Of a stretch of DNA of 64,000 nt, positions 17,262 to 25,337 are shown piece after piece; positions within the stretch are counted from its first letter, which is position 1; each line of letters opens with the position of its first letter. A program made the translations under genes and the position numbers. This DNA comes from Flavobacterium aquidurense (GTDB lineage: Bacteria > Bacteroidota > Bacteroidia > Flavobacteriales > Flavobacteriaceae), in contig NZ_JRLF01000014.1 in NCBI RefSeq assembly GCF_001404985.1, positions 620,001 through 684,000 on the forward strand, given 5' to 3'. Under the pieces are notes generated by a model. The model was not told where the DNA came from. It ran no database searches and worked only from the letters and a program-made list of their open reading frames with translations.

Positions 17262-18947
17262 ATGAACCAGAACCTCGCTTTCGCAGATTATGCGGTTTTT
17301 ATTATTTATTTCATCGTAGTTTCTGTCTACGGTTATACTGTTTACCGCAAGCGTAAACAGGACGAACAAGATGCTAAAGCCTACTTTTTGGCCGAAGGAA
17401 ACTTAACATGGTGGGCTATTGGAGCATCTTTGATTGCCTCAAACATTTCGGCTGAACAATTCATCGGGATGAGCGGTGAGGGTTTCTTTTTAGGAATCGC
17501 TGTTGCTGCCTATGAATGGCTTGCTGCCGTTGCTTTGATTATTGTAGCGGTTTGGTTCATACCAGTATATCTTAAAAATAAGATTTATACGATGCCTCAA
17601 TTCTTAAAAACACGTTATAATGAATCTACTGCGTTGATCATGGCGGTTTTTTGGTTGTTTTTATATGTATTTGTAAATTTAACTTCTATTCTTTATTTAG
17701 GAGCTGTAGCTATTAATGGTTTGGCCGGCGGAGAATATCTGCACGTAATCATGATTGGCTTGGCTGTATTTGCTTTATTTATCTCTTTGGGAGGTATGAA
17801 AGTTGTCGCTTATACTGATGTTATTCAGGTTGCGGTTTTAATTATTGGAGGTTTGGTAACTTCATATATTGCCCTTACAACTGTTGGACAATATTTTGGA
17901 GTAGGAGAAAATGCCATCGCAGGTTTCAAAGTTTTAATGAGAGAAGCGCCGGAGCATTTCAAAATGATTATCCCAAAACCAACTGCAACATCATCTCAGC
18001 TTGAGATCGATAAATATTTAACTTTCCCGGGTTTGATGTCTTACCTTGCCGGTATCTGGATTATCAACTTAAATTACTGGGGTTGTAACCAGTATATTAC
18101 ACAAAGAGCTTTGGGTGCTGATTTGCAAACTGCCCGTACAGGTATTTTATTTGCAGGTATGCTAAAATTATTAATGCCATTAATCGTAATGTTACCGGGT
18201 ATTGCTGCTTTTGTTTTATACGAAAACGGACATTTACCTCAACTGGTTGGAGGAAAAGACGGAGCTTACTCAGCTGTATTAACGTTCTTGCCAACAGGTT
18301 TAAAAGGACTTTCGGTAGCGGCATTAACAGCTGCAATTGTAGCATCGTTAGCCGGAAAAGTAAACAGTATTTCTACTATTTATACATTAGATATTCATAA
18401 AAAATACATCCAGAAAGAAGCGGGTGAAAAACAACAGGTGAACATTGGTAGAATTGCCGTTTTTGCAGCAATGCTTTTAGCCGTATTATTTACATGGAAT
18501 GATATCTTAGGAATTGGCGGAGTTGGAGGATTTACTTATATCCAAAAATACACCGGATTTATTAGCCCTGGAGTTTTTGCCATGTTCTTCCTTGGTATGT
18601 TCTGGAAAAGAACAACTGGAACTGCAGCTATTGTAGGTGTAATTTTAGGATTTGTATTATCAGTATTATTCAACGAATACGCACCGGCTTTATTCGGAAA
18701 CGAAACTTTATTATACACAGCTTATCCTAACGGAAAAGGCGCTTTTGAAATTCCGTTCCATATTTGTATGGGATTATCATTCTTCTTTACCATGTTAGCA
18801 ATGATTGGAATCAGTTTTGCAGGACCAAAAGTAAATCCTAAAGCGTTCGAAATAGACGCTGAAATGTTTAAAGTAAAACCACAAACTACAGTTTTAATCG
18901 TAATTACATTATTGATTATCGTAGCATTATATGTAAAATTCTGGTAG
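17262..18947 (+). CDS. sodium/sugar symporter, SSS family (vSGLT-like)
   Basis: This inner-membrane protein of 561 residues has about 14 hydrophobic segments. It resembles Vibrio vSGLT: ASNISAEQFIGMSGEG carries the sugar-binding Gln (residue 66) and VAAYEWLAAV the binding Glu; NLNYWGCNQYITQRAL matches the region with the binding Asn. vSGLT moves galactose with sodium, so galactose is a plausible substrate next to galM-galK-galT. The upstream operator is of the arabinose type, so arabinose, or both sugars, is equally likely. It has its own promoter and a strong terminator behind it. Confidence 0.93.
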   Translation: MNQNLAFADYAVFIIYFIVVSVYGYTVYRKRKQDEQDAKAYFLAEGNLTWWAIGASLIASNISAEQFIGMSGEGFFLGIAVAAYEWLAAVALIIVAVWFIPVYLKNKIYTMPQFLKTRYNESTALIMAVFWLFLYVFVNLTSILYLGAVAINGLAGGEYLHVIMIGLAVFALFISLGGMKVVAYTDVIQVAVLIIGGLVTSYIALTTVGQYFGVGENAIAGFKVLMREAPEHFKMIIPKPTATSSQLEIDKYLTFPGLMSYLAGIWIINLNYWGCNQYITQRALGADLQTARTGILFAGMLKLLMPLIVMLPGIAAFVLYENGHLPQLVGGKDGAYSAVLTFLPTGLKGLSVAALTAAIVASLAGKVNSISTIYTLDIHKKYIQKEAGEKQQVNIGRIAVFAAMLLAVLFTWNDILGIGGVGGFTYIQKYTGFISPGVFAMFFLGMFWKRTTGTAAIVGVILGFVLSVLFNEYAPALFGNETLLYTAYPNGKGAFEIPFHICMGLSFFFTMLAMIGISFAGPKVNPKAFEIDAEMFKVKPQTTVLIVITLLIIVALYVKFW

Positions 18948-18981
18948 TATAATTTTTTACTATATTATTTTTTGAAGAATT

Positions 18982-19013
18982 AAAGACTATCATTTTTTTG
19001 GTAGTCTTTTTTT
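18982..19013 (+). terminator. terminator of symporter gene
   Basis: The stem AAAGACTA / TAGTCTTT with a T-rich loop is followed by a T tract. It lies 34 bp after the stop codon. Confidence 0.75.
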
Positions 19014-19110
19014 GTATCCGAAGTTTTGACTTATATTTATTGAAAGAAATTACCAAGATTTAAAAAAAATAGTACTTCACCAAAAAATCTTGTTTTTTAC
19101 CAATTTCTAT

Positions 19111-19137
19111 TTTGTAAAAGAATTTTAAATATCTTTG
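19111..19137 (+). promoter_or_regulatory. promoter of XRE paralogue 2, probably leaderless
   Basis: TATCTTTG (19130-19137) fits TAnnTTTG and ends four bases before the ATG at 19142. An upstream TTTG (19111-19114) is the nearest -33 candidate, with a short 15-base spacer. Box sequence and spacing to the ATG match the promoter of the paralogue at 2450-2836. Confidence 0.5.
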
Positions 19138-19141
19138 AATT

Positions 19142-19522
19142 ATGAGCACAGCAACCAGACCAAAACATATTGGCAGAAATATTAGCCGAATCAGAGAACT
19201 TCGCGGTATGAAACAAGATATACTTGCAGAAGCAATTGGAGTAAGCCAACAAATGGTTTCCAATATTGAAGGAAGCGAAACTGTTGATATAGAAAAACTA
19301 GCACAAATTGCAAAAGTGCTTGGTGTACCTGTAGAAGCTATTGAAAATTTTTCTGAAGAAAATGTTTTTAATTATTTTGCAAGCTTTTACGATAACAGTT
19401 CTAATACTGGTGCCGTATATCAATTCAATCCAATTGAAAAAGTTGTTGAACTTTACGAACGCTTGGTTCAGGCTGAAAAAGAAAAAAATGAATATTTAGA
19501 AAGAATGTTAAAAGACAAATAA
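19142..19522 (+). CDS. XRE-family HTH regulator with C-terminal coiled coil (paralogue 2)
   Basis: This 126-residue protein has an HTH at about residues 12-66 (SRIRELRGMKQDILAEAIG, VSQQMVSNIEGSE). The middle is variable and the C-terminal helix is charged (IEKVVELYERLVQAEKEKNE). It is paralogous to the protein encoded at 2450-2836; the conserved ends and divergent middle suggest a dimerisation helix with a specificity-determining centre. It is a single-gene transcript with a strong terminator and sits between the sugar genes and the pigment locus. Regulation of either is not shown by the sequence. Confidence 0.87.
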   Translation: MSTATRPKHIGRNISRIRELRGMKQDILAEAIGVSQQMVSNIEGSETVDIEKLAQIAKVLGVPVEAIENFSEENVFNYFASFYDNSSNTGAVYQFNPIEKVVELYERLVQAEKEKNEYLERMLKDK

Positions 19523-19545
19523 CATTTTATAAAAGATAGTTTTAT

Positions 19546-19587
19546 AAAAAAAGCGCAAAATCTAAAATGATTTTTGCGCTTTTTTTT
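19546..19587 (+). terminator. terminator of XRE paralogue 2
   Basis: The stem AAAAAGCGCAAAA / TTTTTGCGCTTTTT has a 10-base loop and a long T tract. Confidence 0.8.
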
Positions 19588-19589
19588 GT

Positions 19590-19931
19590 TTTGCTATTGT
19601 GTCTCGTCCTCAAAAAAGGAGCCATAAGAATTACAAAATTATTACTCTGAAAGAGTCTTAGCATCAGCATGGTGCGAAGCACTATGAATGAATGATTAAT
19701 GATTATTGTTTAAGCCCTGTAAGGGATAAAGCCTAATCACAACGCTCATCATCTTACGTCATCTAAGAAGAAATTATTCTTACTACGCCTGTATTTTCTG
19801 TTAGCTTTTACCCTTTCAGGGTTATTTTACACTTTAATTTATGTAGTAGTGCGTTGCACTACACTGTTGCTTTTAGGCTTTCAGCCTATTCTTTGTAGGC
19901 TTTGCAGCATACTTGCGCAAGCATCTTTATA
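19590..19931. repeat. intergenic cluster of short palindromes
   Basis: The stretch holds no gene. It contains several small hairpins in series: CCCTGTAAGGG near 19715, ACCCTTTCAGGGT near 19810, GTAGTGCGTTGCACTAC near 19847 and AGGCTTTCAGCCT near 19877. Such strings are typical of dispersed repeats in Flavobacterium. It separates the XRE gene from the pigment locus. Confidence 0.6.
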
Positions 19932-21191
19932 TTAAGAACCTTGACTCTCTTTTTCTTCTTTCTGCATATTCAGCAAATAAGCCATATTTGCGATCACGTG
20001 ATCGTGTTTCTTTACAAACGGATTTTCCTCATTCCAGACATAACCTGCCAAAACCGAACATATTTTTTCTTTTACATCGGGATTTTCCGGTTGGTGAAAA
20101 AATAAAGTCTGAAGGTTTCCGGTGTACCATTCTTTCACGTAAGTGGTAAAAACAGCGATTCCGCGTTTCATATATTCTGTAAATTCTACTTCCCAGTCTA
20201 CAGCAATTCCTTGCGATTCCTTAAGATATAATTTTGCTGCCAGCATTCCTGATTCGGTAGCAAAAGCAACTCCTGATGAAAAAACAGGATCTAAGAATTC
20301 AGAACTATTCCCCGTAAGGGCAAAACCGTCTCCGTACATTCTTTTCACTGCTCTTGAATAATTTTCGAGTTTTACGGGCTCAAATAAAAACTCTGTACCT
20401 TTAAATCTCTTTATATAATAATCAGATTTTTGAATCGCATTTCGCAACGCCTCGGCATTGTCTTTATTTTCAGATAATGAATTAATAAAATCTGTTGGTC
20501 CCACAACTCCTAAACTTGTGTTTCCGTTCGAGAAAGGAATTACCCATAACCAAACTTCGGTTTCCAGAATATCAAAAGAAATCTGAGTTCCTTCCTCACC
20601 TTCTTCTCTGTTAATATCTTTTACGTGTGTAAATATCGACGAATGCGGATCTAGTTTTGATGGGGTATCAAGATATAAAAGACGTGGTAAAACACGACCA
20701 TATCCACTGGAATCAATAATAAAATTAGCGTGTATTTCTTTTAGGTTACCATCCTTGTCTTTTACGATTGTTTTAGATTTTTTCCCTTCAAAGGAAACTT
20801 CTAATACTTCTGATTCAAACTCAAGATCAATACCCTTTCTAATTATTTCCTGCGCCATAGTATTGTCAAAATCAGCACGTGGCACTTGCCAGGTCCAATC
20901 CCAGCCTTCACCAAATTTTTTACTGAAATCAAAAACACATATTTCTTCTCCTCTGATAAAACGAGCACCCAGTTTCTTTTCAAAATTCATTGCGTCAAGA
21001 CTTTCAAAAAGCTCAGCCTCAGCAAAATGATCCATTACTCGCGGTATCAGGCTTTCGCCAACAACAAGTCTGGGGAACTTTGTTTTTTCAACAACTTTTA
21101 TCTTAACATTGTTTTTATGAAGATAAGATGCTGACACACATCCCGAAGGTCCTGCACCGATCACTAAAACATCAACAAACTCCTTTATCAT
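19932..21191 (-). CDS. FAD-dependent oxidoreductase, flavin halogenase-like
   Basis: This 419-residue flavoprotein has an N-terminal FAD loop VLVIGAGPSGCVSASYLH. After it comes the halogenase-type GESLIP segment, and at about residues 213-218 WLWVIP matches the WxWxIP motif of flavin-dependent halogenases. A Lys in FEKKLGARF occupies the place of the conserved halogenase lysine. Related proteins also include hydroxylases and geranylgeranyl reductase-like enzymes. It is divergent from the tyrosine ammonia-lyase gene across a 101-bp gap, the left end of the pigment locus. Some flexirubins carry ring chlorine, so chlorination or hydroxylation of the aryl ring is possible. The exact reaction is not settled by the sequence. 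Confidence 0.8.
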   Translation of the reverse strand: MIKEFVDVLVIGAGPSGCVSASYLHKNNVKIKVVEKTKFPRLVVGESLIPRVMDHFAEAELFESLDAMNFEKKLGARFIRGEEICVFDFSKKFGEGWDWTWQVPRADFDNTMAQEIIRKGIDLEFESEVLEVSFEGKKSKTIVKDKDGNLKEIHANFIIDSSGYGRVLPRLLYLDTPSKLDPHSSIFTHVKDINREEGEEGTQISFDILETEVWLWVIPFSNGNTSLGVVGPTDFINSLSENKDNAEALRNAIQKSDYYIKRFKGTEFLFEPVKLENYSRAVKRMYGDGFALTGNSSEFLDPVFSSGVAFATESGMLAAKLYLKESQGIAVDWEVEFTEYMKRGIAVFTTYVKEWYTGNLQTLFFHQPENPDVKEKICSVLAGYVWNEENPFVKKHDHVIANMAYLLNMQKEEKESQGS

Positions 21192-21217
21192 ATTAAAAAT
21201 ATTATCAATTATTAGCC

Positions 21218-21225
21218 TACATTTG
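21218..21225 (+). promoter_or_regulatory. possible -7 box of ammonia-lyase gene
   Basis: TACATTTG fits TAnnTTTG and lies 67 bp before the ATG at 21293. No TTG is seen at -33, so it is a weak candidate. Confidence 0.3.
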
Positions 21226-21292
21226 CCATCATCAAAATAACTACATTTATTTTGATAAATAAAATTAAATTAGCACAACCAAAAACAATTTA

Positions 21293-22813
21293 ATGAATAC
21301 AATTAATGAATATTTAAGTTTAGCAGAATTCGAATCTATTATCTTTAAAAATAATAAAGTTGCCATTAGCGATGCTGTTTTAAACCGAGTAAATGAAAGC
21401 TTTAATTTCCTGAAAGAATTCTCAGGAAACAAGGTTATATATGGCGTAAATACTGGCTTTGGGCCAATGGCTCAATATAGAATCAAAGAGTCTGACCAAA
21501 TTCAGTTACAATACAATTTAATTAGAAGCCACTCTTCAGGAACCGGGAAACCATTAAGCCCTGTTTGTGCAAAAGCAGCAATTTTGGCACGATTAAATAC
21601 TTTATCATTAGGAAATTCCGGCGTACATCCGTCAGTAATTCATTTGATGGCAGAATTAATCAACAGAGATATTACACCTCTTATCTTTGAACATGGTGGT
21701 GTTGGTGCCAGCGGAGATTTAGTACAATTATCACACTTGGCTTTAGTTTTGATTGGCGAAGGCGAAGTTTTTTATAAAGGAGACAGAAGACCAACTCAGG
21801 AAGTTTTTGAAATTGAAGGTTTAAAACCTATTCAGGTAGAAATCAGAGAAGGTCTGGCTTTAATAAACGGAACATCTGTAATGACCGGAATTGGGGTTGT
21901 AAATGTGCATCACGCTAATAAATTATTAGACTGGTCACTAAAAGCTTCTTGCGCCATAAACGAATTGGTTCAGGCTTATGACGATCATTTCTCTGAAGAA
22001 TTAAACCAAACCAAACGTCATAAAGGACAACAGGAAGTGGCGGCAAGAATGAGACAAAATCTTTCTGACAGTACTTTGATCCGTAAAAGAGAAGACCATT
22101 TATATTCAGGCGAAAATACCGAGGAGATTTTCAAGGAAAAAGTTCAGGAATATTATTCTTTGCGTTGCGTACCTCAAATTTTAGGTCCGGTTTTAGAAAC
22201 TATCAATAATGTGGCTTCTATTCTGGAAGACGAATTTAACTCGGCAAACGACAACCCAATTATAGATGTAAAAAACAAGCACGTTTATCACGGAGGAAAT
22301 TTTCACGGTGATTATATTTCGCTTGAAATGGATAAACTGAAGATTGTTATTACCAAATTAACAATGTTGGCAGAACGTCAGTTGAATTATTTATTGAATT
22401 CAAAAATCAACGAAATTCTTCCTCCGTTCGTCAACTTAGGAACATTAGGATTTAATTTCGGAATGCAGGGCGTTCAATTTACCGCGACCTCAACAACTGC
22501 CGAAAGCCAAATGTTATCCAACCCAATGTACGTACACAGTATCCCGAACAACAACGACAATCAGGATATTGTAAGTATGGGAACAAATGCTGCAGTAATT
22601 ACCTCAAAAGTTATCGAAAACTCATTTGAAGTTTTAGCGATCGAATTAATCACAATTGTTCAGGCAATTGATTATTTAGAACAAAAAAATCAAATTTCAT
22701 CGGTTACTAAAAAATGGTATGATGATATTCGAAATATAATTCCTACATTTAAAGAAGATCAGGTTATGTATCCTTTTGTTCAAAAAGTAAAAGATTATCT
22801 GATCAACAGTTAA
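21293..22813 (+). CDS. tyrosine ammonia-lyase (HAL/PAL family)
   Basis: The enzyme deaminates L-tyrosine to 4-coumarate, the aryl starter of flexirubin. It forms its own MIO cofactor from Ala-Ser-Gly in GGVGASGDLVQLSHLAL. The 506-residue length and long stretches such as YGVNTGFGPMAQYRIKESD resemble, from memory, the characterised F. johnsoniae tyrosine ammonia-lyase very closely. The substrate-choice region is NLIRSHSSGTG. A histidine ammonia-lyase role is less likely, since no hut genes are nearby and the pigment genes follow directly. The WG-repeat gene starts 37 bp after the stop. Confidence 0.93.
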   Translation: MNTINEYLSLAEFESIIFKNNKVAISDAVLNRVNESFNFLKEFSGNKVIYGVNTGFGPMAQYRIKESDQIQLQYNLIRSHSSGTGKPLSPVCAKAAILARLNTLSLGNSGVHPSVIHLMAELINRDITPLIFEHGGVGASGDLVQLSHLALVLIGEGEVFYKGDRRPTQEVFEIEGLKPIQVEIREGLALINGTSVMTGIGVVNVHHANKLLDWSLKASCAINELVQAYDDHFSEELNQTKRHKGQQEVAARMRQNLSDSTLIRKREDHLYSGENTEEIFKEKVQEYYSLRCVPQILGPVLETINNVASILEDEFNSANDNPIIDVKNKHVYHGGNFHGDYISLEMDKLKIVITKLTMLAERQLNYLLNSKINEILPPFVNLGTLGFNFGMQGVQFTATSTTAESQMLSNPMYVHSIPNNNDNQDIVSMGTNAAVITSKVIENSFEVLAIELITIVQAIDYLEQKNQISSVTKKWYDDIRNIIPTFKEDQVMYPFVQKVKDYLINS

Positions 22814-22850
22814 ACTTTATTTTACATTATTAATATTGAACCTTAAAATC

Positions 22851-24098
22851 ATGAAAAAACCACTTATTTTTTTATTCGTATTATTTATTCAATTTGTTAA
22901 TAGTCAAGAGCTGGCTTTGGTTAAAAAGAACGCTAAAATTGGATATATATCTAAAGACGGAAGCTTTAAAATCGAGCCTCAGTACAAATCAGCAAAAAGT
23001 TTCTCTGAGGGTTTAGCTGCAGTAGAAGACAATGGAAAATGGGGTTTTATTGATACAAAAGGAACTTGGGTAATTCCGGCTGCTTTTAAGGATGCCAAAG
23101 ACTTTAACAGCGGAATCGCGGTAGTACAAAAAGATAAGGATTGGGTTTATATTGATACTAAAGGAGAAATTCAAAAATCGCCTGCTACAGATAAAGTTTT
23201 TGATTTTAATAACGGAGTTGCTTTTTTCAGACAAGGAAACAAAGTGGGATTAATCAATTCAAAAATGACTGTAGTTCTGGAACCAAAATACGACCAGATC
23301 AAACCGTTCGAAAATGGTTTTGCAAGAGTTGAGAACAATAAAAAATGGGGAATTATAAATACTGCCGGTAAAGAAGTAGTAGAACCTGCTTATGACGAAA
23401 TAGGGAATTATTTTAAAAACACAACATGGGCACGAAAAGATAAAACTTTTGGAATCGTAAGTTCCGGAAATTTTATTGTAGTAGATGGTGCAGAAAAAAT
23501 CTGGGATTTTGATACTCAGGATTTAACATATGCTAAAAAGAACGGAAAAATTGGATTCATTGACTTAAGAGGAAACTGGACTATTTTACCTATTTATGAT
23601 AAAGCAAAATCATTCTCTAAAAATCTTGCTCCGGTTTGTGTAGGTTCTAAATGGGGATTTATTAACCCAAAAGCTGAATTTGTTATTCCGCCAACGTATA
23701 GTGATGCAGAAGTTTTTAGTTCAAACGGACTGGCTCCTGTAAAAGAAAAAAATTGGGGATTTATAAATGAAGATGGTAAACTGGTAATCCCAACGCAATA
23801 CAGCATAACTGCAAACGGATTCGTAATTGCTCTTTTTGTACAACAAGACAAAGGATTTATTAATGGTGTTGCAAGAGTGAAAAATGAAGGAAAATGGGGA
23901 TTTCTTAAACCGGACGGAACTGTGTTAGGAAACCAATGGTTTGAAAATGCGGAACTTTTTTCGCAAACAAAAGAAAAAAATAGTCCAACTGAAATCGCTG
24001 CTGAAAAACCAAAATCAGAAGTTAAACCTGCAGCAAAGCCAGAAACCAAACCTGCGGCTAAACCTGGTGCAAAACCAGCAGCAAAAAAGAAGAAATAA
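22851..24098 (+). CDS. WG-repeat protein, exported
   Basis: I start at the ATG at 22851, which opens a clean signal peptide (MKKPLIFLFVLFIQFVNSQ); an upstream TTG adds five residues only. About ten WG/KWG-type repeats fill residues 25-365, for example WGFIDTKGTWVIPAAF and WGFINEDGKLVIPTQY. These build beta-hairpin repeats of unknown binding function. The C-terminal 30 residues are a Pro-Ala-Lys tail (KPAAKPETKPAAKPGAKP). It sits between the ammonia-lyase and ketoreductase genes on the same strand. A role in envelope attachment or pigment handling is possible but not shown. Confidence 0.88.
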   Translation: MKKPLIFLFVLFIQFVNSQELALVKKNAKIGYISKDGSFKIEPQYKSAKSFSEGLAAVEDNGKWGFIDTKGTWVIPAAFKDAKDFNSGIAVVQKDKDWVYIDTKGEIQKSPATDKVFDFNNGVAFFRQGNKVGLINSKMTVVLEPKYDQIKPFENGFARVENNKKWGIINTAGKEVVEPAYDEIGNYFKNTTWARKDKTFGIVSSGNFIVVDGAEKIWDFDTQDLTYAKKNGKIGFIDLRGNWTILPIYDKAKSFSKNLAPVCVGSKWGFINPKAEFVIPPTYSDAEVFSSNGLAPVKEKNWGFINEDGKLVIPTQYSITANGFVIALFVQQDKGFINGVARVKNEGKWGFLKPDGTVLGNQWFENAELFSQTKEKNSPTEIAAEKPKSEVKPAAKPETKPAAKPGAKPAAKKKK

Positions 24099-24133
24099 TA
24101 TATATTAGCCAATAAAAAATAAATTCCACAGAT

Positions 24134-24865
24134 ATGAAATGTGTATTAGTAACAGGCGGTTCAAGAGGAATTGGAAGTGCTGTTTGTAAAAAATTAGCTG
24201 TTGAATCCAGTTATCATATTCTGATTAATTATCACTCGAACAAAACTGCTGCCGAAGAAACACTTCAGGAAATACAAAAATTAGGTGCAACCGGAGAAAT
24301 CTTAGGTTTTGATGTTTCTAATTATGACGAAGTTCAAAAAACATTAACACAATGGCAGGAATCAAATCCTGATGCCATTGTAGAAGCGATTGTAAACAAC
24401 GCCGGAATTACAAAAGATGGCCTTTTTATGTGGATGACGCCTGAAGACTGGAACGGAGTTGTGAACACAAGCTTAAACGGTTTTTTTAATGTAACGCAAT
24501 TTTTCATTCAAAAAATGTTACGCAATAAATATGGCCGAATCGTAAATATGGTATCCGTTTCAGGCGTTAAAGGAACGGCTGGACAAACCAATTATTCGGC
24601 AGCAAAAGGTGCAATTGTTGCAGCTACAAAAGCGTTAGCGCAAGAAGTTGCCAAACGAAATATTACTGTAAATGCTGTAGCGCCAGGTTTTATAAGAACC
24701 GACATGACCAGCCAGTTAGATGAGAAAGAATTACTAAAACTAATTCCTGTAAATCGTTTTGGCGAAGCCGAAGAAGTAGCAGATTTGGTAAGCTTTTTGA
24801 TTTCAAAAAAAGCAAGCTACATTACAGGCGAGATTATCAATATAAACGGAGGAATTTATTCTTAA
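24134..24865 (+). CDS. 3-oxoacyl-ACP reductase (FabG-like ketoreductase)
   Basis: This short-chain dehydrogenase of 243 residues reduces beta-ketoacyl-ACP with NADPH. The cofactor loop is TGGSRGIGSA at residues 6-15 and the second motif is NNAGITKDG. The catalytic Ser-Tyr-Lys set lies in VSVSGVKGTAGQTNYSAAKG. The C terminus GEIININGGIYS is typical. In the pigment locus it would act at each polyene elongation cycle, as ApeQ does in aryl polyene clusters. It is probably cluster-specific rather than the housekeeping FabG, because no general fatty-acid genes are beside it. Confidence 0.93.
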   Translation: MKCVLVTGGSRGIGSAVCKKLAVESSYHILINYHSNKTAAEETLQEIQKLGATGEILGFDVSNYDEVQKTLTQWQESNPDAIVEAIVNNAGITKDGLFMWMTPEDWNGVVNTSLNGFFNVTQFFIQKMLRNKYGRIVNMVSVSGVKGTAGQTNYSAAKGAIVAATKALAQEVAKRNITVNAVAPGFIRTDMTSQLDEKELLKLIPVNRFGEAEEVADLVSFLISKKASYITGEIININGGIYS

Positions 24866-24901
24866 AATTTTGTACTAATTCAGGAATTAAGCTTAAAAAA
24901 A

Positions 24902-25240
24902 ATGAAAATAGCTAGATATCTAATAATCACTTTTTTATCAATTCTACTTTTATTATTTATTATTACACGATTAACTAAACCTGAAACCGTAATGATTTCT
25001 GGCGAAGAAATTTCTCTTGAAAATCCCTGGAGAAAAACAACAGAGAATGAAAATTATAAATTTGATCGTTTAACAGATGAATGCGAAGAATTATATATGA
25101 AAGATATTGGTAGTGGAGATTTTATTTTAGCTTGCTTAAAGAAAAATAAAAGTTGGGACTTTTATTGGGCGACACCAAAAAAGAATGAATTAGTACCTTT
25201 GGCTGATGAAATAAAAGAGGAAATTACTCCTCCAAAATAA
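24902..25240 (+). CDS. small membrane-anchored hypothetical protein
   Basis: The 112-residue protein is not recognised. One hydrophobic N-terminal segment (about residues 5-24, rich in Ile and Leu) is followed by a soluble domain with aromatic residues and two Cys (EECEEL-like and LACLKK regions). It is either an inner-membrane anchor or an uncleaved signal. A ribosome-binding-like AAAAA run precedes the ATG. It lies between the ketoreductase and ketosynthase genes. Confidence 0.6.
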   Translation: MKIARYLIITFLSILLLLFIITRLTKPETVMISGEEISLENPWRKTTENENYKFDRLTDECEELYMKDIGSGDFILACLKKNKSWDFYWATPKKNELVPLADEIKEEITPPK

Positions 25241-25337
25241 AAAAATATTTACACCAAAATCGTTTAGAGAAGCGGTAGATTGTTATTTCTTTATTAAAAA
25301 CAATTACACTTAACGGACTATAAAATTACTTTGAAAG

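Noticed and set aside
19590..19931. tRNA or other structured RNA gene
   Set aside because: The hairpins are short and independent; no cloverleaf or CCA-end pattern could be built.
21293..22813. Histidine ammonia-lyase (hutH)
   Set aside because: No other hut gene is near, and the protein resembles the tyrosine enzyme of F. johnsoniae and heads the pigment locus.
23594..24112. 172-residue open frame antisense to the WG-repeat gene
   Set aside because: It is a by-product of the repeat and Pro-Ala-Lys coding on the plus strand; no start signal or homology is seen.
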